Positions 33,464-43,740 are shown, counted from the stretch's first letter. The stretch is DNA of 64,000 nucleotides from an uncultured Paracoccaceae bacterium (GCA_947493255.1 CANLQK010000004.1:124001-188000), one strand, 5' to 3'. The notes: generated from the sequence alone by a model not told the origin. A program made the numbers and translations.

Positions 33464-34597
33464 ATGTCCATCAATCATATCCGCCCGTGGCGTAATATTT
33501 ACCGCCGTGAAAGCCGCCAGATCATGGTCGGCAATGTTCCCGTCGGAGGCGGTGCACCGATCACGGTGCAGACCATGACCAATACGTTAACGCCTGACGT
33601 CAAGGCCACGCTTGCACAGGTGCACGCTGCTGCAGATGCCGGTGCCGATATCGTGCGTATTTCCGTACCTGACGAAGATTCGTCACGCGCATTGAAAGAA
33701 ATCTGCCGTGAAAGCCCAGTGCCGATCGTGGCAGATATCCACTTTCACTACAAACGCGGCATTGAAGCCGCCGAAGCAGGGGCCGCGTGTTTACGGATTA
33801 ATCCCGGTAATATTGGTTCCGAAGATCGCGTCAAAGAAGTGATCAAAGCGGCAAGGGACAACAATTGTTCTATTCGCATTGGTGTAAACGCCGGGTCGTT
33901 GGAAAAACACTTGCTAGACAAGTATGGCGAACCAACACCTGACGCGATGGTGGAGTCCGGTCTAGACCACATAAAGATCCTACAAGATAACGACTTTCAT
34001 GAATTCAAGATTAGCTGCAAGGCGTCTGATGTGTTCATGGCGGCGGCGGCCTATCAACAGTTGGCTGAAGCAACCGATGCTCCTATTCACCTTGGTATCA
34101 CAGAGGCCGGTGGCCTGACATCAGGCACCATCAAATCTGCAATCGGGCTTGGGAATCTACTGTGGATGGGCATCGGCGACACGATCCGTGTTAGCCTGTC
34201 GGCAGATCCGGTGGAAGAAGTGAAAGTTGGGTACGAAATCCTGAAATCGTTAGGGCTGCGCCACCGGGGGGTAAATATTATTTCCTGCCCCAGCTGCGCG
34301 CGCCAAGGGTTTGACGTGATCAAAACCGTTGAAAAACTGGAACAACGATTGGAACACATCAAGACACCGATGAGCCTGTCGATCATTGGCTGTGTGGTAA
34401 ACGGACCAGGTGAAGCCCTGATGACAGACGTTGGGTTTACCGGTGGTGGTAACGGTGCCGGCATGGTCTATTTGGCAGGTAAGCAATCTCATAAACTGAA
34501 CAACGATCAAATGGTCGATCATATTGTTGAACAGGTCGAAGTGAAGGCCGCAGAGCTAGAAGCGATTGCGGCCGCTGAGGCCGAAGCTGCCGAATAA
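33464..34597 (+). CDS. ispG: 4-hydroxy-3-methylbut-2-en-1-yl diphosphate synthase
   Basis: A 377-residue Fe-S enzyme of the MEP isoprenoid pathway that converts MEcPP to HMBPP. The TIM-barrel start contains [19 protein letters not shown]. The C-terminal domain provides the three cluster cysteines in [12 protein letters not shown] and [12 protein letters not shown]. Length and motifs match the bacterial flavodoxin-dependent form. A stem-loop overlaps its stop codon. Like rodZ upstream, it is on the + strand and may be co-transcribed with it across 89 bases. Confidence 0.97.
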   Translation: MSINHIRPWRNIYRRESRQIMVGNVPVGGGAPITVQTMTNTLTPDVKATLAQVHAAADAGADIVRISVPDEDSSRALKEICRESPVPIVADIHFHYKRGIEAAEAGAACLRINPGNIGSEDRVKEVIKAARDNNCSIRIGVNAGSLEKHLLDKYGEPTPDAMVESGLDHIKILQDNDFHEFKISCKASDVFMAAAAYQQLAEATDAPIHLGITEAGGLTSGTIKSAIGLGNLLWMGIGDTIRVSLSADPVEEVKVGYEILKSLGLRHRGVNIISCPSCARQGFDVIKTVEKLEQRLEHIKTPMSLSIIGCVVNGPGEALMTDVGFTGGGNGAGMVYLAGKQSHKLNNDQMVDHIVEQVEVKAAELEAIAAAEAEAAE

Positions 34598-34626
34598 GAA
34601 TGTCAGACGGCCGCGTCTGACATTCT
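34597..34626 (+). terminator. Stem-loop between ispG and the converging dsbA-like gene
   Basis: AGAATGTCAGACG pairs with CGTCTGACATTCT around GCCG (perfect 13-base stem). T-rich sequence follows mainly on the - strand, so it may serve both genes. Confidence 0.75.
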
Positions 34627-34655
34627 ACTCGTTCGATTGGGGGCCGTGGGGTCGC

Positions 34656-35396
34656 TTAGCTACGTTCTTCTTCGACGATCTGGCGCATGCGATTCAAATC
34701 AACATAGCCACGTACCATTTGGTCGCCGAACACGAATGTAGGCGTCCCAGTAATTTGCATACGTTCACCCAATGCGCGGTTCGCAGCCAACACGTCGCGA
34801 ACTTCAGGGCTTTCCATTTTTTCAAAGATGGCGTCGGCATCAAGACCGTAAGCAGAAGCAAGCGACGACAGGCTGCTTTCTGAAACATCTGAACGCAGCG
34901 CAATCAACGCATCGGAAATATCTTTATAGGCCTCGTCACCCGCAACCAGTTTTGTGGCGACGGCGAATTGGGACGCCAACAGCGACTGTTCCCCAAGGAT
35001 AGGGTATTCTTTGGTGATAATGCGGATGTTTCCATCTGTCTCGACAAGTTCGGCTACTTCAGGATGGGCGCGGCGGCAGAACCCGCAACGGTAGTCGATG
35101 AATTCGATGATTGTTACGTCTCCTTCGGGGTTGCCACCCTGAAAACTAAACCCATCGTTTGTTAACTCGTTGTAATTCACTTGCGCCATCTGCTCGTCGC
35201 GTAGGGTTTCGGCTTGCACCTGACGGGCTTCTAAGACGCCAATGGCTTCCATCAAGACTTCGGGGTTGTCCAAAAGATACGCACGCACTTCCGTGCGGAA
35301 TGCATCTCGTTCGCTGTCGGTCATGGCATCCAGATCGACGGCCAATGCGGATGTTGCGGTCAACGTAAGGGCAGCGATGGATGTTGCGAGGCGCAT
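34656..35396 (-). CDS. DsbA family thiol-disulfide protein
   Basis: A 246-residue periplasmic thioredoxin-fold protein. The signal peptide is MRLATSIAALTLTATSALA. A helical N-terminal segment of about 70 residues precedes the domain. The redox motif CGFC lies in IEFIDYRCGFCRRAHPE, and the cis-proline loop is ITGTPTFVFG. It resembles the DsbA/ScsC-like group found with helical trimerisation segments. It may oxidise or isomerise disulfides; the direction is not shown by sequence. It follows the M48 protease gene by only 15 bases, so both are one operon and probably serve envelope protein quality control. Confidence 0.92.
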   Translation of the reverse strand: MRLATSIAALTLTATSALAVDLDAMTDSERDAFRTEVRAYLLDNPEVLMEAIGVLEARQVQAETLRDEQMAQVNYNELTNDGFSFQGGNPEGDVTIIEFIDYRCGFCRRAHPEVAELVETDGNIRIITKEYPILGEQSLLASQFAVATKLVAGDEAYKDISDALIALRSDVSESSLSSLASAYGLDADAIFEKMESPEVRDVLAANRALGERMQITGTPTFVFGDQMVRGYVDLNRMRQIVEEERS

Positions 35397-35411
35397 GTTA
35401 AAACTCCGAGT

Positions 35412-36734
35412 TTACTGTTGAGCAGCAGAAAGCACGTCTTGCGCCCGCTGCCAAGGGGCCGATCCACGTGGTAGGCGGTCTGCCGCACGGGTTGCGTGTA
35501 GGGCAGCATCGTTTACGCGGCCCTGTAGGGCATAGCGTTCTGCGGTGGCAAGCGACGCCAAACCAGGTTGCCCCGTGCGGGCGTAGGCTTGCCCCAGATC
35601 GCGCAGAATTGATGCAGACTGACCGTCCAGAGAGCGTGCGCGTTCCAACGAACGCACAGCCAACGTATTGCTGTCACTGGTATCAAGCGCCAAAAGGGCG
35701 CGCCCATATCCACCAAGGATAAGGGGTTCGTTGCCATTTAGACTTACGGCATTTCGGTAAGATTGCACCGCAGGGCCCGCCTGCCGACTTTCCAGTAAAA
35801 TTTGTCCAAATAATTCGTGCCAGAAAGCATCGTTTGGGTGCGCTTGAAGCAGCGATTGCATTTCACGAATGGCACGATTGGAGTCGGCCTGACGATGGTA
35901 GGCAACAGCGCGACGCATCGTGGCGATGGCGCTATCGTCGCCACGCACGCGCCGAAGGGTCCAGCCTGGGTTTTGGACAAAGGCGCTTAGTTTTCCTTGG
36001 GCACGGGCGAACCAAAAATCTGCATTTGGGTTCGGTTCTGCCGACCCGGGGTTAGCGGCGATTAGGCCGCGTAGGGCGCGCAGTCTGTCAGATGTCAGCG
36101 GATGTGTGCGGGCATAGGGATCTTGGCGTGAAACCGAAAGGGCTTCTTGTCCGCGAAAAATCTCCAAAACTTCGATCGCGGCCCGTGGGTCCACGCCTGC
36201 GCGTAGCATAAACCGTACCGCGGATTGGTCTGCGGCCGATTCCTCTGCGCGTGTATGGCTAAAGAACTGTCGTTGGGCAGAACCTGCTGCACCTGCAGCA
36301 ACAGCACCGGCGGCATTTGCGTCGTCCGACGCCAGCGCAACAGCCAACGCTAAGGCAATCCCGAAACCAGCGGCGGAATTTGAATGCCGCAGGTTCGTCA
36401 GGCGCCGTGATAGGTGGCCATTGGCGATATGTGCGGCTTCGTGCGCAATGACGGATTGCAACTGTGCAGCTGTCGTCATCCGTTGCAATAGGCCGGAATT
36501 GATAAAGATCGCATTGCCATTGATGACAAATGCGTTCAGTCCGCTGTCATTCACAATCAAGATACGTACGTTGTTGGGGTTGAGGCCTGCCGCGCGCAGT
36601 ACCGGTGCCGCCAATTGGTCTAGGCTGTGTTCTATATCCGCGTCGCGGATTAGGCTAACGGCATTCGCGGGGTTCGCGGCAACTGTAAATGTCAGCCAAA
36701 AACCGACCAAAAGTGGAATAAGAGAAAGGCGCAT
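35412..36734 (-). CDS. BepA-like M48 metalloprotease with TPR repeats
   Basis: A 440-residue periplasmic zinc protease. The signal peptide ends near ANPANA. The M48 domain carries HEAAHIANGHL (HExxH) and the third ligand in RAEESAADQSAVRFM. The C-terminal third is built of tetratricopeptide-like helices (about 270-435). E. coli BepA with this architecture checks assembly of the LPS transporter LptD and degrades stalled outer-membrane proteins, and a similar role is likely here. The adjacent DsbA-like gene (15 bases apart) fits, because LptD needs disulfide formation. Confidence 0.92.
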   Translation of the reverse strand: MRLSLIPLLVGFWLTFTVAANPANAVSLIRDADIEHSLDQLAAPVLRAAGLNPNNVRILIVNDSGLNAFVINGNAIFINSGLLQRMTTAAQLQSVIAHEAAHIANGHLSRRLTNLRHSNSAAGFGIALALAVALASDDANAAGAVAAGAAGSAQRQFFSHTRAEESAADQSAVRFMLRAGVDPRAAIEVLEIFRGQEALSVSRQDPYARTHPLTSDRLRALRGLIAANPGSAEPNPNADFWFARAQGKLSAFVQNPGWTLRRVRGDDSAIATMRRAVAYHRQADSNRAIREMQSLLQAHPNDAFWHELFGQILLESRQAGPAVQSYRNAVSLNGNEPLILGGYGRALLALDTSDSNTLAVRSLERARSLDGQSASILRDLGQAYARTGQPGLASLATAERYALQGRVNDAALHATRAADRLPRGSAPWQRAQDVLSAAQQ

Positions 36735-36791
36735 TGACGGGCTCCGGCTAGGTCGGGCAAACAGGGTTAAAGGCAGGATAAGGCAGGGCAG

Positions 36792-37946
36792 ATGCGAAAC
36801 TCAAGGCGCGGCGAGGTTGATCCGTTTATTGTGATGGACGTGATGGAGGCCGCGCGCGCAGCAGAGGCCGCCGGACGACACATTATTCACATGGAGGTCG
36901 GCCAGCCAGGTACCGGTGCGCCTGATCAAGCCGTTGCGCAATTGGCTGCCGATATGGCGGGTGACCCTTTGGGGTACACTGTTGGGTTGGGCTTGCCAGA
37001 ATTGCGGACCAAGATTGCCCGCCATTACCAACAAGAATACGGTGTCGACCTTGATCCGGCCCGTGTCGTGGTCACAGCCGGCGCAACAGGTGCGTTTTTG
37101 CTGGCGTTTTCAGCGTTGTTTGACACAGGCGAGCGTGTGGGCCTTGGTGCACCATGCTACCCGTCGTATCGTCAAATTCTAAAGGCGTTGGATTTGATAC
37201 CGGTTGATATGCCCACGACATTGGCCGCGCGCATGCAACCTGTTGCGTCCGATATTGCGGCTCACGGGTTAGATGGGTTGATCGTTGCATCGCCTGCTAA
37301 CCCGACAGGTACAATGTTGGGTATGGACGAAATGCGGGCTTTGGCGGATGCTTGTGCGGCTGCTGGTGCAGCGTTCATCAGCGATGAAATTTATCACGGG
37401 TTGGCATACGAAGACCGCGCAGTTACCGCGTTAGAGGTCACAGACGACGTTTATGTGATCAATTCGTTTTCCAAATACTTTTCAATGACAGGGTGGCGCG
37501 TTGGGTGGATGATTGTCCCGCAAGACCACGTTCGTACAATCGAACGGTTGGCGCAAAACATGTTCATTTGCCCCAGCCATGCGTCTCAACGTTTGGCGTT
37601 GCATGCGATGGATTGCAGGTCGGATTTGGACGCGAATGTCGAAGTCTATCGCGCCAATAGGTTGGCAATGATTGATGCGTTACCAAGGATGGGGCTGGGT
37701 AAATTCGCGCCCCCCGACGGTGCGTTCTATGTCTATGTTGATGTATCTGACTATACTAACGACAGCTTAACGTTTTGTTCTCAAGTCCTTGAAAAGGCTG
37801 GTGTGGCCATCACCCCCGGGTTGGATTTTGACCCCCTAGAAGGTGGGCATTGGGTACGCCTTTCATACGCGCGCTCCACCGAAGATATTGATGAAGGACT
37901 GGCCCGTTTGGCGCGCTTCATGGATGACATGAGGTCGGTAAGTTGA
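36792..37946 (+). CDS. Class I/II PLP aminotransferase
   Basis: A 384-residue fold-type I aminotransferase. The PLP lysine lies in NSFSKYFSMTGWRVGW. Other markers are HMEVGQPGTGAP, GYTVGLGLPELR, ASPANPTGTM and the final carboxylate-binding arginine in WVRLSYARSTEDI. It resembles aspartate/alanine-type aminotransferases, but the amino-acid substrate is not clear. It diverges from the M48 protease gene. Its TGA overlaps the TTG start of the downstream amidase gene (37943-37946), so the two are coupled. Confidence 0.9.
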   Translation: MRNSRRGEVDPFIVMDVMEAARAAEAAGRHIIHMEVGQPGTGAPDQAVAQLAADMAGDPLGYTVGLGLPELRTKIARHYQQEYGVDLDPARVVVTAGATGAFLLAFSALFDTGERVGLGAPCYPSYRQILKALDLIPVDMPTTLAARMQPVASDIAAHGLDGLIVASPANPTGTMLGMDEMRALADACAAAGAAFISDEIYHGLAYEDRAVTALEVTDDVYVINSFSKYFSMTGWRVGWMIVPQDHVRTIERLAQNMFICPSHASQRLALHAMDCRSDLDANVEVYRANRLAMIDALPRMGLGKFAPPDGAFYVYVDVSDYTNDSLTFCSQVLEKAGVAITPGLDFDPLEGGHWVRLSYARSTEDIDEGLARLARFMDDMRSVS

Positions 37947-39172
37947 CGATTGCCAATATCCTAAAGGTGACATGGTTCGCCGTTTTTCTGGCGTTCGCTT
38001 TGCCCGTAAAGGCGCAGGATTTTTCTGCACTTGCCCGAATGGACGCCGCTCAGTCGGGGGCCGATGACGGGTTTCGCAAAACGACAATCGACTTATTCTT
38101 GTCACAGCCGGTTCCATATCGAGTATTCACGCTCGACACACCGCGTAGGCTGGTGCTGGATTTCAAAGAAGTCGATTTTCGCAGTGCAGAAAGCGCGGCC
38201 TTTACACAAAGTGAATGGATTGATGGCGTTCGGTTTGGCGGGTTGCGCCCCGGCTGGAGCCGGATGATTTTGGATTTGGCCGAACCTGCACAGGTTGATG
38301 CCGCTGGGATGACAGTGAACACAATCGATGGCACAGCCCAGATCGAGATCGTTTTAACCCGTTCAAACGAAGACGCTTTTGCGGGAACCGCTGGGTTGCC
38401 TGATGACCCTGAATGGGCATTCGAGCTAGAAGATACGTCTTTGCAGCCGGTTCCAACCGTAGAGGAGGGGCCCTTGGTTGTGGTTATCGATCCCGGGCAT
38501 GGAGGAATTGACCCCGGTGCAAACCACGGTGGCATTCACGAAGCCGATGTGATGCTGGCGCTTGCGTTGGAATTGGCATCCGCACTTGGCCGTATCGAAG
38601 GGGTGCAACCGGCAGTGACCCGGGTTGATGACAGTTTCGTTCCACTTCAGGAACGCATGACGCTTGCGCGTGGGGCGGGTGCAGATTTGTTCATTTCGCT
38701 GCATGCGGATGCTTTGGAAGGTCAACAGGCAACCGGTGCTTCTATCTACACACTGACCGACGAGGCCACTGATGCCGCATCGCAACGGATGGCCGAACGT
38801 CACAATCACGGGGATTTGCTGGCAGGTGTTGATCTAAGCGGGCAAGGCGATGAGGTCGCAAATGTTCTGCAAGACTTGGTGCGCGTAGAAACATCTGCGT
38901 CCAGTGAACGGTTTGCGGACCATTTAGTCCAAGCCATGCGCGATACGGGTGCGGTATTGAATTCACGCCCAAGACGTCAGGCCGCATTGGCGGTGTTGAA
39001 CGCCGCCGATTTCCCGTCGATCCTGATCGAGGTTGGATTTCTGTCCAACCCTGATGACCGTGAGCGGTTGACGACCCAACAAGGTCGCGCACCGATGGTC
39101 GCGGCCGTTACATTGGCTGTCGGGCGTTGGGCGATTGAAGAAGCGGCCCTGGCGCCGCTTATCCGTCAGTAA
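37943..39172 (+). CDS. N-acetylmuramoyl-L-alanine amidase (AmiC type)
   Basis: A 409-residue periplasmic cell-wall amidase. The signal peptide ends near ALPVKA. An AMIN domain (about 45-150) targets it to the septum or wall. The Amidase_3 domain has zinc ligands and catalytic residues in VVVIDPGHGGIDPGA, GIHEADVMLALA, ISLHADAL and ILIEVGFLSNP. It cleaves the bond between muramic acid and the stem peptide, probably during daughter-cell separation. The start is TTG with GAGG eight bases upstream and overlaps the aminotransferase stop. PBP1A follows 780 bases later on the same strand. Confidence 0.93.
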   Translation: MTIANILKVTWFAVFLAFALPVKAQDFSALARMDAAQSGADDGFRKTTIDLFLSQPVPYRVFTLDTPRRLVLDFKEVDFRSAESAAFTQSEWIDGVRFGGLRPGWSRMILDLAEPAQVDAAGMTVNTIDGTAQIEIVLTRSNEDAFAGTAGLPDDPEWAFELEDTSLQPVPTVEEGPLVVVIDPGHGGIDPGANHGGIHEADVMLALALELASALGRIEGVQPAVTRVDDSFVPLQERMTLARGAGADLFISLHADALEGQQATGASIYTLTDEATDAASQRMAERHNHGDLLAGVDLSGQGDEVANVLQDLVRVETSASSERFADHLVQAMRDTGAVLNSRPRRQAALAVLNAADFPSILIEVGFLSNPDDRERLTTQQGRAPMVAAVTLAVGRWAIEEAALAPLIRQ

Positions 39173-39173
39173 C

Positions 39174-39821
39174 CTAATTTTGGGTAAACCGAGCCAGCCA
39201 GATGGTGTGGTTGTTGCAGGTTGGGTCTTCGGGACGGTATTCTAGTACTTTAAAACCGTTCGCAGCCAAAAGATCTCTGTATTCCTGCGGGTCTAGGCTT
39301 GAATGATAAACGCTTTCCCCGCCTGCAGTTCCCCAAACTTCGCCCGCACTGGGGCCAGCAGTAAACATTAATGCGGCCTTTGGGGCTGCGTGTTTCGCAA
39401 ATACAGGAAACATTGCTCGTTGATCATCTGGGGAGAGGTGAAAGAAACTGTTCCACGCTAAAATTGCATCGAATTTTGAACCGAGGTCCAAACCCCTCAT
39501 ATCTGCGTGATGGGCTGTCGCATTTGGCAAGGTTTGCCTGAATAACTCTATCATTGCGGCCGCGCCATCTACGCCTGTTACGGACACACCACGTTCTGCC
39601 AAATAGGTTGCGATTGGTGCGCCGGTACCGCACCCTAAATCTAGTAAACGTCTGGGTGACACATTTCGCGGAGCTACGCCTAACAGTCTGTCTAACCTTG
39701 ATTTTTCAAACAGACTGCGGCCTCGCTGCGCCTGAAAATCAGTGGCGACTCGGTCGTATGTCGGAAGGATGTCATCGGGGGTGCTTCGGCCAATCATAGG
39801 TCGGATGTGGGCTATCGCCAT
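39174..39821 (-). CDS. Class I SAM-dependent methyltransferase
   Basis: A Rossmann-fold methyltransferase of about 215 residues. Motif I is LLDLGCGTGAPIATYLA, the acidic end of strand 2 is VTGVDGAAAMI, and the motif IV region is FDAILAWNSFFHLSPDDQ. The acceptor is unknown. The open frame extends to 40019, but that part overlaps the divergent PBP1A gene and is not family-like, so I use 39821; 39797 is also possible. It converges with the amidase gene, its stop lying 1 base beyond the amidase stop. Confidence 0.85.
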   Translation of the reverse strand: MAIAHIRPMIGRSTPDDILPTYDRVATDFQAQRGRSLFEKSRLDRLLGVAPRNVSPRRLLDLGCGTGAPIATYLAERGVSVTGVDGAAAMIELFRQTLPNATAHHADMRGLDLGSKFDAILAWNSFFHLSPDDQRAMFPVFAKHAAPKAALMFTAGPSAGEVWGTAGGESVYHSSLDPQEYRDLLAANGFKVLEYRPEDPTCNNHTIWLARFTQN

Positions 39822-39951
39822 GTCCTGCGCAAGCGCCAAGTCCGTGTGATCAGACCGACCGGCGGGAATAGGCCGAAAACGGCGCGCAATCTTTTGACGC
39901 TGACAGGCAACCTGCCTATAAGCAGAGCAACTGGATTTGGGGATCGCCGCG

Positions 39952-42474
39952 ATGGTATTGCGTTTCATTTTTTCGTTCTTTGGCGGCATCTTTTCGATGC
40001 TGACGTTGGGGGCTGGCATGGCCGCTCTGACGCTCGGAGCGATCTTTTACATGTACGGTCGCAATCTTCCCACATACGAGGCGTTGTCGAACTACACCCC
40101 AAAGACCATCAGCCGTATCTATTCTGGCGAAGGTCAGGTGATTGACGAATTCGCTGAAGAACGCCGACTGTTCACGCCTGCTGAAGAGATTCCAGACATC
40201 GTGAAACAGGCTTTCATTTCTGCAGAAGACAAGAACTTTTATACGCACGACGGGTATGACATGCGCGCCATTGGTGCCGCCATGTATGAAGCATTGGCCA
40301 GTCGCGGTGCGAATTTGCGCGGTGCGTCAACGATCACGCAGCAAGTGGCTAAGAACTTTCTTTTAGACGGATCGCGTACAATTGAACGCAAGATTCAAGA
40401 GATCATCCTCGCTCCCCGTATGGAAGAGGTGCTCGGCAAAGAAGGCGTACTTGAACTCTACTTAAATGAAATCGATCTTGGGGTTCGTTCTTTCGGTGTT
40501 ACGGCTGCCGCTCGGTCCTATTTCAATAAGCCATTGACTGAACTGTCACCGGCAGAAGCCGCGTTTTTGGCTGTGCATCCCAAAGCGCCCTATAGCTATC
40601 ACCCTGTGCGTAACCGCGACCGCGCCCTAGCGCGCCGCAATGAAATTTTGACCGAGATGTTCGAGAACGGGTACCTGAACGAACAAGAGCTTGAAGTCGC
40701 ATTGGCGGACCCTATCCGTACTGTTCAGAATGGAGATTTTCCGAGCTATCAAGATGAACGCCCTGAGCGAGATTACTTTACTGCGGCGATCCGTGGAGAA
40801 GTTGAAAACCTGTTCCCAGATCAAGATATGGACAGCGCAGGCCTGTCTATTCGAGCAACCGTTGATGAAGAATTGCAGTTCGCTGCGCGCGATGCGTTGC
40901 AACGCCAGCTTGAAAGCTATGATCGTAGCTCTGGTGTTTGGCGTGGGACAGGGCTGTCGATTCCGGTTGAGACCCTGAACGACGATAGAGAATGGCGCGC
41001 AGCGCTTAGGTCTGCTTCTGTTATCCGTACCGTTGATCTAGAGAACCAGTGGTACCCCGCGGTGGTCCGTAATGTCGAAGATCAGCAACTCACGCTTGGC
41101 ATCGAAGGCTGGGAAGAGGGCGACCCGGCTCCTGTCGTGCCACGCAATGACATTGAATGGATGCGCGGAAATTTCTTCGATAATTTCGAAGCCGGCGACG
41201 TTGTGTTGGTACGCCAAATGACAGCGGATTCTGACGGTTCGTTCATTCGCTGGACATTGCGCCAAGTGCCGGAAGTTCAGGGCGCCTTCATGGCTATGGA
41301 CGTCAACACAGGCCGCGTATTGGCCATGCAAGGTGGTTTTGGCTACGAGATTGCAGTTTCAGAATTGAACCGGGCCTATTCCAACCGCCAACCTGGTTCG
41401 TCGTTTAAGCCGTTCGTCTTCGCGGCGGCACTTGATTCCGGCTATACGCCAGCGACCATCGTAGTTGATGCACCGATCGAAGTCGTCGCAGGTGGAGAGA
41501 TATGGCGACCACAAAACGCGTCTGACCGATTCTATGGACCAACGCCATTGCGAACTGGCATTGAACAATCGCGTAACGTTATGACAGTGCGATTGGCGCA
41601 AGAAGTGGGTATGCGCACCATTGCTGAATACGCGGAACGGTTTGGTGTTTACGACCGTATGAACGCGTTTCTGTCGGCGTCTTTGGGGTCCGAAGAGACC
41701 ACATTGTACAAATTGGTAGCGGCCTACGGCATGTTTGCCAATGGTGGCGAACGGGTGGAACCCACACTGGTTGACCGTGTCCAAGACCGTTGGGGCAATA
41801 CAATTTATCGACACGACCAACGTGTTTGCGCGGATTGTGGAGATGTGAATCTTGCATCGGGTCAAGCGCCTCGCATCGCATCCAACCGCGAACGGGTGAT
41901 GAACGAAGTTACGGCCTACCAACTAACATCAATGATGCAAGGGGTTGTGCAACGCGGCACCGCCCGCAGTACTGTGAACCTGTCAGTGCCGATTGCTGGT
42001 AAGACAGGTACCACCAATGACGCCAAAGATGTTTGGTTTGTTGGCTTTAGTTCCAACATCGTGGCGGGGTGCTACATCGGGTTTGATAACCCGCGTTCCT
42101 TAGGCCGGTCTGCCTCAGGTGGGGGATTGTGTGGCCCAGTGTTTAACAGCTTTATGCGGACGGCAATCAATCGTTACGGTGGTGGCGCATTTTCTGTTCC
42201 CGATGAATGTAAGTTCATCAATATCGACCGCTTTACTGGTGCGCGACTTCCAGAAGGTGCATCCGGCGACAACGTTGTGCGCGAATGTTTCCGTATCGAC
42301 GAAGAGCCCGTGTTCGGAATTACGTTTGACGGTGGTTTCGCTATGGCGGCCGATTTGCCGTTGTTTGATGAAGTACGCCCAGCTGGCGTGACCGTGACAA
42401 CCAGCACTGGTGAAACTGCAACGGTCAATTCGAATGCATCCTTCGGGTCATTGTCCTCTGGCGGTCTCTATTAA
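39952..42474 (+). CDS. mrcA: Penicillin-binding protein 1A
   Basis: An 840-residue bifunctional peptidoglycan synthase. After one membrane helix, the glycosyltransferase domain (about 50-230) carries the catalytic glutamate in FISAEDKNFYTHDGYD and GASTITQQVAKNFLL. The transpeptidase domain (about 440-750) carries the serine motif PGSSFKPF, SRN and KTGTTND. An OB-like insert lies between them. It builds and crosslinks wall from the outer face of the inner membrane. The start at 39952 has GGGGAT before it. It precedes prfB, as is usual in this group. Confidence 0.96.
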   Translation: MVLRFIFSFFGGIFSMLTLGAGMAALTLGAIFYMYGRNLPTYEALSNYTPKTISRIYSGEGQVIDEFAEERRLFTPAEEIPDIVKQAFISAEDKNFYTHDGYDMRAIGAAMYEALASRGANLRGASTITQQVAKNFLLDGSRTIERKIQEIILAPRMEEVLGKEGVLELYLNEIDLGVRSFGVTAAARSYFNKPLTELSPAEAAFLAVHPKAPYSYHPVRNRDRALARRNEILTEMFENGYLNEQELEVALADPIRTVQNGDFPSYQDERPERDYFTAAIRGEVENLFPDQDMDSAGLSIRATVDEELQFAARDALQRQLESYDRSSGVWRGTGLSIPVETLNDDREWRAALRSASVIRTVDLENQWYPAVVRNVEDQQLTLGIEGWEEGDPAPVVPRNDIEWMRGNFFDNFEAGDVVLVRQMTADSDGSFIRWTLRQVPEVQGAFMAMDVNTGRVLAMQGGFGYEIAVSELNRAYSNRQPGSSFKPFVFAAALDSGYTPATIVVDAPIEVVAGGEIWRPQNASDRFYGPTPLRTGIEQSRNVMTVRLAQEVGMRTIAEYAERFGVYDRMNAFLSASLGSEETTLYKLVAAYGMFANGGERVEPTLVDRVQDRWGNTIYRHDQRVCADCGDVNLASGQAPRIASNRERVMNEVTAYQLTSMMQGVVQRGTARSTVNLSVPIAGKTGTTNDAKDVWFVGFSSNIVAGCYIGFDNPRSLGRSASGGGLCGPVFNSFMRTAINRYGGGAFSVPDECKFINIDRFTGARLPEGASGDNVVRECFRIDEEPVFGITFDGGFAMAADLPLFDEVRPAGVTVTTSTGETATVNSNASFGSLSSGGLY

Positions 42475-42480
42475 ATTTAG

Positions 42481-42505
42481 GATGGGTGGGTTTTACCCAC
42501 CCATC
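42481..42505 (+). terminator. Stem-loop after mrcA
   Basis: GATGGGTGGG pairs with CCCACCCATC around a T-rich loop, seven bases after the stop. There is no T-run, so prfB may be reached by read-through. Confidence 0.6.
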
Positions 42506-42566
42506 GAATTGCCCCCCTAATGGCAATCGGTTAGACCCTGTCTGACCAAATCGAAAGACGTGACCA

Positions 42567-43694
42567 ATGCGTGCCGAAATACAATCAATTGTGACCGAGA
42601 TCGAAAATAGCCTGGCGTTGCTTGCGCAACGCATGGACTATGAAACCGCGTCTCACCGGTTAGAGGAATTTAACGCCCGCGTCGAAGACCCAAGTCTTTG
42701 GGATGATCCAGAAGCAGCGCAAAAACTTATGCGCGAACGCCAGGCATTGGTCGATGCGATGTCAAACTACGATGGCATAAAGCAAGACTTGTCCGATGGA
42801 CAGGAACTGATCGAGTTGGGCGAAATGGAAGACGACGCAGATGTCGTTGCTGAGGCCGAAGAAGGCCTTAAGGCTTTGAAAGTCAAAGCCGCTGAAAAGG
42901 AACTGGAAGCGTTGTTAAACGGCGAAGCTGATTCCAATGATACCTTCCTTGAAATCAATTCCGGTGCAGGGGGCACAGAATCGTGTGATTGGGCCAGTAT
43001 GCTGGCGCGGATGTATGTCCGTTGGGCCGAACGCAAAGGCTATAAAGTAGAACTGCAATCTGAAAGCGCGGGCGAAGAAGCTGGCATCAAATCCGCGTCT
43101 TACAAGATTAGCGGTCACAACGCTTACGGCTGGTTGAAGTCTGAAAGCGGCGTGCACCGTTTGGTTCGAATTTCGCCTTTTGATTCCGCTGCGAAACGCC
43201 ATACCTCATTTACGTCTGTGAAAGTGTACCCTGTCGTCGATGACAACATCGAGATCGAAGTGAATCCGTCTGACATTCGGATCGATACATACCGCTCATC
43301 AGGTGCCGGTGGTCAGCACGTCAATACGACGGATTCGGCCGTGCGGATCACGCACCACCCGACAGGCATTGTGGTAACGTCATCCGAGAAGTCTCAGCAC
43401 CAAAACCGTGATATCGCGATGAAGGCGTTGAAATCGCGCTTGTATCAGATGGAATTGGACAAACGGTCCGCGTTAGTAAACGAAGTCCATGAAAACGCGG
43501 GTGACGCAGGGTGGGGCAGCCAGATCCGCTCGTACGTGCTGCAACCCTACCAAATGGTCAAAGACTTGCGTACTGCCCACGAGACGTCAGACACTAAGGG
43601 CGTGTTAGACGGCGATCTAGATGCGTTCATGGCTGCGACGTTGGCTATGGATGTAAGTGGGAAAAGCCGTGCAGAGGCTGGGGCCGAAGACTAA
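42567..43694 (+). CDS. prfB: Peptide chain release factor 2
   Basis: A 375-residue class I release factor that reads UGA and UAA. The stop-codon-recognition tripeptide is SPF ([12 protein letters not shown]), and the GGQ motif that triggers hydrolysis lies in [12 protein letters not shown]. The gene is one uninterrupted frame: the region where many bacteria have a UGA frameshift codon reads AQRMDYETA, so the self-regulating +1 frameshift is absent, as is known for alphaproteobacteria. It follows mrcA by 92 bases and ends before a strong terminator. Confidence 0.97.
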   Translation: MRAEIQSIVTEIENSLALLAQRMDYETASHRLEEFNARVEDPSLWDDPEAAQKLMRERQALVDAMSNYDGIKQDLSDGQELIELGEMEDDADVVAEAEEGLKALKVKAAEKELEALLNGEADSNDTFLEINSGAGGTESCDWASMLARMYVRWAERKGYKVELQSESAGEEAGIKSASYKISGHNAYGWLKSESGVHRLVRISPFDSAAKRHTSFTSVKVYPVVDDNIEIEVNPSDIRIDTYRSSGAGGQHVNTTDSAVRITHHPTGIVVTSSEKSQHQNRDIAMKALKSRLYQMELDKRSALVNEVHENAGDAGWGSQIRSYVLQPYQMVKDLRTAHETSDTKGVLDGDLDAFMAATLAMDVSGKSRAEAGAED

Positions 43695-43740
43695 CTAAAG
43701 TCGCGGTGGTTAACCGGCATATTTCAGAAACCAGCCATAG

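Noticed and set aside
39822-40019. Longer methyltransferase frame starting at 40019
   Set aside because: The extension overlaps the divergent PBP1A gene and is rich in residues not seen in the family; the domain starts after 39821.
42567-42660. Programmed frameshift in prfB
   Set aside because: The frame is continuous through the position where other bacteria have an in-frame UGA, so no frameshift is needed.
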